Origin: Tupaia tana | Lineage: Eukaryota > Chordata > Mammalia > Scandentia > Tupaiidae | DNA length: 64,000 bases | Assembly (NCBI GenBank): GCA_026018925.1 | Contig: JAKSZU010000006.1 | Coordinates: 194,364,449-194,428,448 of the forward strand | Reading direction: 5' to 3' | Shown: positions 57,191-64,000 of the stretch, one piece after another | How the letters are laid out: each line of letters opens with the position of its first letter | Numbering within the stretch: the first letter of the stretch is position 1 | Notes under the pieces: model-generated | What the model saw: the letters and a program-made list of their open reading frames with translations, nothing else | What the model was told of the DNA's origin: nothing | The model's database searches: none | Position numbers and translations under genes: made by a program

Positions 57191-57835
57191 ATACTGGAAT
57201 CTCCTTGTGGTTTCCTTTCACATGTAAACATGTATTGTGAATGCACAAAATGCAAAACTTTTTAAATAAAAAGTTATGCTATGAAAGGAAAGTTTCAGCT
57301 GTGCCTGAAGAATAGAAAGAGCTTAAAAGTGGTTTTGTTATAAATAAAAGGCTAGATAAAAAATAAACAGGTACTAAGTTTCTGGGAAAGGTTATGGAGA
57401 GAAGTGAAGTTAAGCAAATAGGTGGTGCATTGCATGTGGGTCCATGGAGTAATGCAGAACAGTGCAGTCTTGCCCAGAGGAAAAAGCATTTCTTGGAAAG
57501 GGCTCTTTTTGCTTGTGCTATTGGGTGTTCTGAGGGGTATTGGCTAGGAATGAGAAAAGGCATCTTTCTTGTACAAAAAGAATTGAAGACATATAGTTCT
57601 TATCCCATGGCTGTTTCCCCCCCATAACCTCTCCTGTAGAAAAGAGTGAGATGGGAGAGGAGAAGTCTATGCAGATAGTGGTTTCAACTCAAATCCAAAG
57701 TTTCCTATAAGGGAAAGTATCTTAAACCAATGCTACTACTTAAAGAGTCCAGCCTGCCGTGAGACCGAAGAATAGTAAGTAGAGCAGATAAAAGAAAGAG
57801 ACTCCAATTCCATGGTCAGACAAGTTGCTGAGTTT
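57191..57835. other. No recognisable gene or repeat
   Basis: Unassigned sequence. Open frames at 57279-57563 (minus) and 57394-57627 (plus) overlap on opposite strands and show no known domain. Confidence 0.45.
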
Positions 57836-57895
57836 CAGCAACTGTTGATATCTCAGTGTGGTTTTGACTCACATTTCCCTTGTGATTAATTTAAT
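57836..57895 (-). mobile_element. Very short L1 fragment duplicating part of the upstream L1
   Basis: 'ctcagtgtggttttgactca' and 'catttcccttgtgatta' nearly repeat 56812-56848, joined directly to 'cagcaactgttg', which matches 56493-56504. Confidence 0.6.
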
Positions 57896-57957
57896 GGGAT
57901 GTTGATTTACAAAACTCAGTACAGTCATCTTTTTTTTTTCTTTTTAAAGAATTATTT

Positions 57958-58525
57958 GGAATCAGCAGTTAGCGTAATGGCTACATCACTGGACTCCCAT
58001 GTAATTGACTGTGGTTCGAGTCTCGGACCCAGTGGTTTGAGTCCTGGACCCAGTGGTTTAAACTCATGCCGGGCGCGTGTGTGTGCATGCCCAAGATCCC
58101 AAGAGGAAAATGGAGGAAAAGGGATTGCGGCGTGGCCATCACCCCTGGGGGGTGATTTCTGTTTTTTTTTTTTTTTTTTTTTTTTGAGAGGTTTTCGCTA
58201 TAGGGTGCGTGCGCTCGCCAGACAGACAGAGAGAGACATAGAGACAGAAAGCGAGAAATCACCCCCCGGGGGGATGGTCACGCCGCAATCCCTTCTCCTC
58301 CATTCTCCTCTTGGGATTTTGGGCACGCACGCACATGCGCCCAGCGTGAGTTTTAAGCCACCGGGTCCGGGACTTGACCGTGGTCAACTGCGTGGGAGTC
58401 CAGCGACATAGCCATTACGCTAACGCTAAACTGCTGGTCCCCCCCCCGGGGGGTTCTTGCTTACTGTCTCTATCTCTCTTTCTGGCGAGCACACGCGCCC
58501 TATAGCAAAAACCTCTCCAAAAAAA
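57958..58525 (+). mobile_element. tRNA-derived SINE, long form, middle level, with duplicated B box
   Basis: Plus-strand copy from 'gaatcagcagttagcgtaat' to 'ctatagcaaaaacctctcc', interrupted at 'ggtgatttct' by a minus-strand SINE (58161-58441). A 21 bp tandem duplication (58011-58031 and 58032-58052) doubles the B-box region. Confidence 0.9.
58161..58441 (-). mobile_element. tRNA-derived SINE, long form (young), innermost level
   Basis: CpG-rich minus-strand copy with T22 start and head end 'aaactgctggtcccc', inside the plus-strand SINE. The outer body resumes with 'ggttcttgcttactgtctct'. Confidence 0.93.
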
Positions 58526-58549
58526 TTAATTAATTAATTAATTAATCTA
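58526..58549. repeat. (TTAA)n simple repeat
   Basis: AATT run at the joint between the middle and outer SINEs, probably an evolved A-tail. Confidence 0.85.
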
Positions 58550-58690
58550 TCTTTTTAAATTTGACCAGAGAGGGACACACAGAGAGAGAGAGGAAAAAGT
58601 GAGAAAGCAAGCTGCCACATCCAGAATTGAAACCGTGGTCGACCATGTGGGAGTCCAGTACCCTTAACCACCCTGCCACCTGCCAGCCTC

Positions 58691-59582
58691 AAATGCAATC
58701 ATCTTAATCTCTTGGTTTTCTGCACAGGATGCCATTCTGTGGATCTTGATTTATCTGGAAGAGCAAACAATGTCCTCTCATTTGAGGCAGGTCCAACATC
58801 AGTTTTAAGACACACAAATTTGAAGTTCTACAATGATTCCTGATCTTCCTGAATGTTGATTTATTTCTGTTCTTGTGCCTTACTTTGACCTGACCTTTCT
58901 GGTCTCTGATTCTTTTTCTGACTTTTTCTCCCGATTTTCTTTGAACTGTTTACCCTGTCTCCAGGCTACCTATTCAGTATGTTCCTATAATCTGGTTCCA
59001 TCTTTTTCTTTAGTTCATTTTCTGTGATTTTTCTCCTGGCTTTTGCTTACAATCTCACATTTCAAAATCTACTGTTGCTCAAGTTTCAGTATCATGAAGA
59101 AAGGTCTATGGTACCTTCTTGTTATCGTAGAGGACACTTTCCAAAGACTAAGTGACAGCAAAAGCTTATTCAAGCTTCCTATTGATCAGTGTTTTGGGAA
59201 GAACATAGACTTTTTCACTGTTTAATTTCTGTCTATTCCTTGTATAAGTAAATGCTCTCTGGCTTCCTTAAGATGTCTTTACTTACTCAGAAGTACAATT
59301 CATTGTTATATTATTTGACAACATATTAAAGATAATATAATTTCATGTTGGCTTTCCAATCTGAGCTGGTCCCTTTCATCTCTTTGTTTTCATTGTTCAG
59401 TATATAAGGTTTAGATCATGATGGTCAAAATATTATTTTTAGGTAAAATATATTATTATTACCAACTAAAATTTGCTTAAAGTGAAAAACTGGAATTAAA
59501 ATAAAGGATCAACATAGATAAGTAGTTAAATTAAAAGTATATTTTAGTTATAATAGGTGGTCATTAAAAATTATGAATTCAG
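58691..59582. other. No recognisable element
   Basis: About 0.9 kb, CT/AT-rich, unassigned. Confidence 0.5.
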
Positions 59583-59850
59583 GGACCGGCAGTTAGTGTA
59601 ATGGCTATGTCGCTGGACTCCCACGTAGTCAACCACGGTCAAGTCCCAGACCCGGTGGCTTAAACTCACGCTGGGCGCGTGTGCATGCATGCCCAAGATC
59701 CCAAGAGGAGAATGGAGGAGAAGGGGTTGTGGCGTAGCCATCCCCCCTGGGAGGTGATTTCTCGCTTTCTATCTCTCTGTCTTTCTCTGTCTTTCTGGCA
59801 AGCGCATGTGCCCTATAGTGAAAACCTCTCCAAAAAAAGAAAGAAGAAAA
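59583..59850 (+). mobile_element. tRNA-derived SINE, long form, with TSD
   Basis: Plus-strand copy between 'aaaaattatgaattcag' (59566-59582) and 'aaaaattatgatttcag' (59851-59867). Confidence 0.93.
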
Positions 59851-59867
59851 AAAAATTATGATTTCAG

Positions 59868-60098
59868 AGAGCAACTGGTGACATGGTGATAACTCACTGC
59901 TCTGCAATGCTGGACCCACATGGGAAAGTCTGGATTTCACATCCTGAGGCCTCCTGTACATCCTGGGCACACACACATGCCCTGATGTGGGCTGGCTGAC
60001 ACTGGGGGCGGAGAGTGGATCACAGCATGAAGACTCTGTCAAGAGTGCTGTCCCTTGGTTTCTCTCCCATGAAATAAATAAACAAACTCTAAAAAAGT
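59868..60098 (+). mobile_element. Third SINE family, copy 3
   Basis: Plus-strand element: 'ggtgacatggtgataactca', 'ctgctctgcaatgctggacc', 'cacatggg', then 'gggctggctgacactggggg', 'cccatgaaataaataaacaa' and A-rich end. Preceded and followed by 'gatttcag' / 'gtgtttcag'. Confidence 0.72.
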
Positions 60099-61260
60099 TC
60101 GTGTTTCAGAAAACATCGATAGTATGAACAATGCCTACTACACAATTTCAAAGAAAAGAGTAAGATGCAAAGTCACACAAACAGTATAATTCCAAATCAG
60201 TTAAAAAAAAAAAAAAAAAAAAGAAAGGTAACATATAAAAAAATTGGAAGAGAAACACCAAATGTTAACAGAATTTATATCTGGTACAGGTTTATGGCTG
60301 GTTTTAAATAGTTTTCTTTTGTGCTTCTATGCTTTCTGAATTTATTTTTAAAGTATATATCATAATAAAAAATAAACATTTAAAACTTTTCTTTAATCAG
60401 AACTTAATGCCTTTTCAAGTACATCTTATAATTATATAATCTCCTAAGAATCTTTCCTTCGTAGTCATTGCTCTTTTATCTTTTAAAACATTTGCATATA
60501 TATCTGGACAGTTCTTATTAGAAATATTTCATGTTACACTCTTGATACTTGTGTCTTTTTTTTGTTTTTATAACTAACAATACATAGATCTGTTTGGTAT
60601 AGAGTTTCAGAAGTACGTTTTTGATTTTTTAATATTGGTAACTAAGAAGCAGAATTGCCAAGAAGGTATCAGCTTTTTTGTGAGGTGACAGTCAGAAATC
60701 AAAGTACAATGCAACATGGAAAGAGAATGAGTGATTATGGAATGTTCTGTGCTAACAGTCACATGTTACCTCACTTACTTTTTACAACCCACTCAGGAGA
60801 AAGACATTTACTTATTAGAGTACCAGAATCATTTCTCAAATTGGTACTCTACTTGTTCTTCAGTAAATATATCTGGCACACACATACTAGGAGAACATCG
60901 ATACAATACAATTAAAAACATAAGGGTGAGAATGCATGGCGGAAATGTGTGTGCATGTACTTTTTTTTTAATGTTTGCTATTTCACATCACAGTGACTTA
61001 TTTTGTGTATGTTTCCTACTGTTAGAACACATATATCATTCAACTCTCTACAGTTACTAGTGCATACTGCCTTCCATCCAGTTTTTCAATAGTGCTCCTA
61101 CTTAGTCATTAAATATTAGTATTATATGCTACTCATAGCATACTATAATTTTTGAATTCAGAGATATCTCAGTGCATTTCATTGTTAGGATTATATGTAG
61201 ATGGATAACAGTTAATGAGGCAACCAAAAGTTTTTGATAATCAATGGGAGCTACAACTAT
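60099..61260. other. No recognisable gene; one poly(A) tract
   Basis: A19 run at 60204-60222. Open frames at 60655-60915 and 60731-61060 overlap and have no recognisable domain. Confidence 0.5.
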
Positions 61261-61566
61261 CTTTTTAAAATTTTTATTTTTTTATTTATAATTTAATTAA
61301 TTGATTTTTTTTTTTTGAGAAATATTTGCTATAGGGCACGTGCACTTGTCAGAAAGACACAGAGACACAGAGAGACAGAAAGTGAGAAATCACCCCTCAG
61401 GGAGAATGGCCATGCTACAATTCCTTCTCCTCCTTCTCTTCTCGGGATCTTGGGCACACACGCACATGCACCTGGTGTGAGTTTAAGTCACCAGGTCTGG
61501 GACTTGAACTGTGGTCAACTATATGGGAGTACAGTGACATAGCCATTATGCCAACTGCTGGTCCCA
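61261..61566 (-). mobile_element. tRNA-derived SINE, long form
   Basis: Minus-strand copy between 'ggagctacaactat' repeats (61247-61260 and 61567-61580), with about 50 bp of AT-rich tail. Confidence 0.93.
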
Positions 61567-62012
61567 GGAGCTACAACTATATTCTCTTGTATATCTTCAT
61601 AAAATTGAAAGAATTGAAATTGGCCAGTTTATTTATTTTTTTAGAAAAGTTTGTTTGAAAATGCATTTGTTATTAAATGCTACTTATGTAACTACTTCAG
61701 CAGAGCAGTCTCTTAAGTTAGTGATCTTTTCTGAGGTGTCAAAGTGTAGTAATAGTTATCGAATTCCAATATTTTGCTATATTGAAGATGTTTTGGTAAG
61801 ACCAACAAGGAAAATTGTAGCAATTAAATCCCCAGTGACAAGTCTGTATAATAGTCCTCAGATTTCTTTTTTCTGTTTTAGGTTAAGAAATTTTCAAAAA
61901 TTAAAACAAACACAAAAACCCATTCAGTATGAATTGATTAGGGATTTGCAATGTGCATCATTTGGGGATTTACAATGTGTATTTTTTAAAGTCTGGCTCA
62001 CTAAGTCTTCTT

Positions 62013-62292
62013 CTTTTTTTTTTTTAATTTTTTGGAGAGGTTTTTGCTATAGGACGCGTGCACTCACCAGAAAGACAGAGAAAGACAGAGAGATAGAAAG
62101 CAAGAAATCACCCCCGCCCTCAGGGGGGATGGCCATGCCGCAATTCCTTCTTCTCCATTCTCCTCTCAGGATCTTGGACATGCACGCACACGCGCCCAGT
62201 GTGAGTTTAAGCCACCAGGTCCAGGACTCGAATCGCGGTCAACTGCATGGGAGTTCAGCGGCATGAGCCATTACACTAACTGCTGGTCCCAA
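62013..62292 (-). mobile_element. tRNA-derived SINE, long form
   Basis: Minus-strand copy. Flanks 'cactaagtcttctt' / 'cattaagtcttcta'. The GGGGG body segment carries a small insertion ('cccccgccctcagg'). Confidence 0.92.
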
Positions 62293-62547
62293 CATTAAGT
62301 CTTCTATATTCATCCATTTTCATCCAAAAGATAAGATATCATTGCTTCTTATTGCTGAATAATATTTCATAGTACATATGGGTCACAGTTTTTCAACTCA
62401 ATCATCAGTTATTGAGCACATAGGTTGGTCTAATCATGATTTTAATTTGCATTTCTCTTATAACAGGAGACTTTGAATATTTTTTATAAGCCTCTTGGCC
62501 ACTCATAAGTCTTTAGAGTTGTCTATTCAATTCATTGCCCTTTTTTT

Positions 62548-62687
62548 CCCCAAAGATTTTTGTCATGGGGCATGTACACTCACTAGAGACACAGAGAGAG
62601 ACAGAGAGTGAAAGTGAGAAATCACCTCTCCAGGGTGGATGACCATGCTGCAATTCCTTCTCCTCCATTCTCCTCTTGGGATTTTGG

Positions 62688-62723
<36 letters not shown>

Positions 62724-62813
62724 GTGTGAATTTTAAGCCACCAGGTCCAGGATTCAAACTGTAGTCGGCCATGTGGGAGGCAAGTGCCTTAACCACTATG
62801 CACCTGCTGGCTC
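62548..62813 (-). mobile_element. tRNA-derived SINE, long form with (CA)n expansion
   Basis: Minus-strand copy in L1. A CA run of about 15 units (62691-62720) lies in the body. Followed by 'atttgcccatttt'. Confidence 0.9.
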
Positions 62814-62829
62814 CATTTGCCCATTTTAA

Positions 62830-63057
62830 TTTTTAATGTTTTTTACATAGATCATGTGTACTCACTGGAGAGAAACAGAGAAAAGGCAAGTGAGAAATCA
62901 CCCACACCACAATCCCTTCTCCTCCAGTAGCTTCTCAAGATTTTGGGCAGGCATGCACAAACGCCTGGTGTGATTTTCAAGCTGCTGGGTCTGGGACTCT
63001 AACCATAGTCAGTCATGTGGGAGTCCAGTGCCTTTATTATTACACCACCTGGCAGTC
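62830..63057 (-). mobile_element. tRNA-derived SINE, long form with body deletion
   Basis: Minus-strand copy lacking the G/C-run segment ('cacccacaccacaatccctt'). Flanks 'atttgcccatttt' on both sides. Confidence 0.88.
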
Positions 63058-63076
63058 TCATTTGCCCATTTTGTTT

Positions 63077-63605
63077 TTCTTTTGAGAGAGATTTTTGCTA
63101 CAAGGCATGTACACTCGTTGGAGGGACAGAGAGAGAAAAAGGGACAGGAAGTGGGAACCAGCAGTTAGCATAATGGCTATGTCGCTGGACTCCCACATAG
63201 TCGACCGCGGTTCGCGTCTCAGACCTGGTGGCTTAAAACTCACACTGGGCGCGTGTGCATGCGTGCCCAAGATCCTGAGAGGAGAATGGAGGAGAAGGGA
63301 TTGCGGCGTGACCATCCCCCCTGGGGGGTGATTTCTCGCTTTCTGTCTCTATGTCTTTCTCTGTCTGGCGAGAGCACGCGCCCTATAGCGGAAACCTCTC
63401 AAAAAAAAAAAAAAAAAAAAAAAAAAAGGGACAGGAAGTGAAAAATCACCCCCTGGGGGATGGCCATGCTGCAATCCCTCCTTATCCATTTTCCTCTAGG
63501 GATTTTGGCCATATGTGTCCAGCATGAGTTTCAAACCATTGGACTAAAACTACAGTCAACTACTTGAGAGTCCAATGCCTTATCTACTATACCATGTGCT
63601 GGCCC
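63077..63605 (-). mobile_element. tRNA-derived SINE, long form, split by a plus-strand SINE
   Basis: Tail at 63077-63153, body and head at 63423-63605. Flanks 'atttgcccatttt' / 'atttgcctatttt'. Confidence 0.9.
63154..63422 (+). mobile_element. tRNA-derived SINE, long form (young), nested
   Basis: Plus-strand CpG-rich copy inside a minus-strand SINE, with perfect repeats 'aaaaagggacaggaagtg' at 63136-63153 and 63423-63440, partly within its A-tail. Confidence 0.95.
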
Positions 63606-63880
63606 CATTTGCCTATTTTTTATTTGAATTTTTAAAATTAAATTATATCATTACTATTTTGTTAAGGGCAAGTTGTTTGAGTTTCCTATATATTCTGGCT
63701 ATCAATCTCTTGTCTGTAGAATAATTTGTAAATATTTTCTCCCATTCCAAGGGTTGTCTGTTCACTTTAATAATTGTTTCCTTTGCTATAAGAGAACTTT
63801 TTAGCTTGATGTAATCCCACTTGTCTATTTAAGGACTATTGCCTATGATCTCAGGTTTTATTTAAAAAAAAAATTTGCTG

Positions 63881-64000
63881 GGATCAGCAGGTGGTATAGT
63901 GGTTAGGACACTGTACTCCCACATCGTAGAATGTGGTTGGAGTCTTGAACCTTGTGGCTTGAAAGTCATGCCCAGAGCATGTGCATGTATGCCCAAAATG
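63881..64000 (+). mobile_element. tRNA-derived SINE, cut by the window end
   Basis: Plus-strand head 'gggatcagcaggtggtatag', B-box-like 'gttggagtcttgaacc' and start of the body. It continues beyond the window. Confidence 0.85.

Larger units (their letters stand above)
57921..58690 (-). mobile_element. tRNA-derived SINE, short form, outermost of a three-level nest
   Basis: The tail ('ctttttaaagaattattt') lies at 57921-57957 and the rest ('ttgaccagagagggac' to 'ccacctgccagcctc') at about 58530-58690. Flanks 'gtcatctt' / 'aatcatctt'. A plus-strand SINE splits it. Confidence 0.82.
62293..63880 (-). mobile_element. L1 ORF2 C-terminal/3' region (antisense), split by SINEs
   Basis: On plus, 'attgctgaataatatttcat', 'gattttaatttgcatttctc', then after the SINE cluster 'gagtttcctatatattctgg', 'ttttctcccattccaagggt' and 'tagcttgatgtaatcccact' are the antisense L1 sequence in order. 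The ends are not in the window or are eroded. Not coding-competent. Confidence 0.8.

Noticed and set aside
57899-58411. 170-codon open frame
   Set aside because: It lies entirely in three nested SINEs, and the translated text ('RVRALARQTE', 'PQSLLLHSPLGILGTHAHAP') recurs at most SINE copies, so it is a repeat translation.
61655-62266. 203-codon open frame, the longest in the window
   Set aside because: The second half is SINE translation and poly(T). The first half has no recognisable domain and no start or splice context.
2119-64000. tRNA genes at SINE heads
   Set aside because: The heads have A/B-box-like motifs but cannot form a full cloverleaf with intact acceptor stem and are attached to SINE bodies with target duplications.
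1-64000. Bacterial or viral origin of the window
   Set aside because: MIR, L2, MER20, MaLR, L1 and a ribosomal-protein retrocopy together show mammalian nuclear DNA; no dense coding, operons or viral genes.

Overview
The window looks like intergenic or intronic DNA from a placental mammal. It is AT-rich with few CpGs and is packed with SINEs, L1 pieces, MIR/L2 relics and microsatellites. I found no intact protein-coding gene, no exon I can defend, no structural RNA gene and no prokaryotic-type feature. The many 60-200 codon open frames are mostly translations of SINE bodies, with smaller numbers from L1 and microsatellite sequence.

The dominant element is a tRNA-derived SINE family with about 65 copies on both strands. 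Full-length copies have a tRNA-like head, a CpG-rich body, a GA/CT-rich stretch, a conserved tail ('ccctatagcaaaaacctctc') and poly(A). A shorter form lacks about 95 bp of the body. A third, diverged family shares only a vague tRNA-like head and a different body. From general knowledge this best fits the CYN SINEs of colugos (Dermoptera, Galeopterus/Cynocephalus). That is an inference from memory and was not checked by database search.

Layout: 1-3.2 kb holds an old MaLR-type LTR, a MER2-like DNA transposon and three SINEs. 3.4-5.7 kb holds a minus-strand L1-type ORF1 followed directly by a 3' UTR with no ORF2, a HAL1-like 'half-L1'. 5.7-8.6 kb is old L1 and other relics plus a SINE dimer. 8.5-12.2 kb is largely unique. 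12.2-17.7 kb is SINE-rich and contains a plus-strand L1 3' end broken by a SINE and by a solo ERV LTR. 18-23.7 kb has a palindromic MITE-like element, a MaLR LTR and a run of SINEs, three of them stacked at 22.98-23.73 kb. 23.7-29.1 kb is mostly unique or ancient repeats. 29.5-30.4 kb is a SINE containing two further SINEs. 30.4-34.9 kb has SINEs, a second MITE-like copy, a MIR and a MER20-type element. 34.96-40.95 kb has no lineage-specific SINE. 41-51 kb mixes MIRs, SINEs and an RPS20 processed pseudogene at 49.5-50.0 kb. 51-57.2 kb is dominated by two L1 elements riddled with SINEs. 57.2-64 kb includes a three-level nested SINE, further stacked and nested SINEs, and another L1 running toward the window end.

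The main information here is retrotransposon history. Target-site duplications and nesting give a relative order of insertion, with CpG-rich long SINEs youngest, CpG-poor ones older, and L2/MIR/MER20/MaLR oldest. No novel cellular system is visible. The items most worth checking are the HAL1-like element with fairly intact ORF1 segments, the nested and stacked SINE clusters, the third SINE family, and the palindromic element family.
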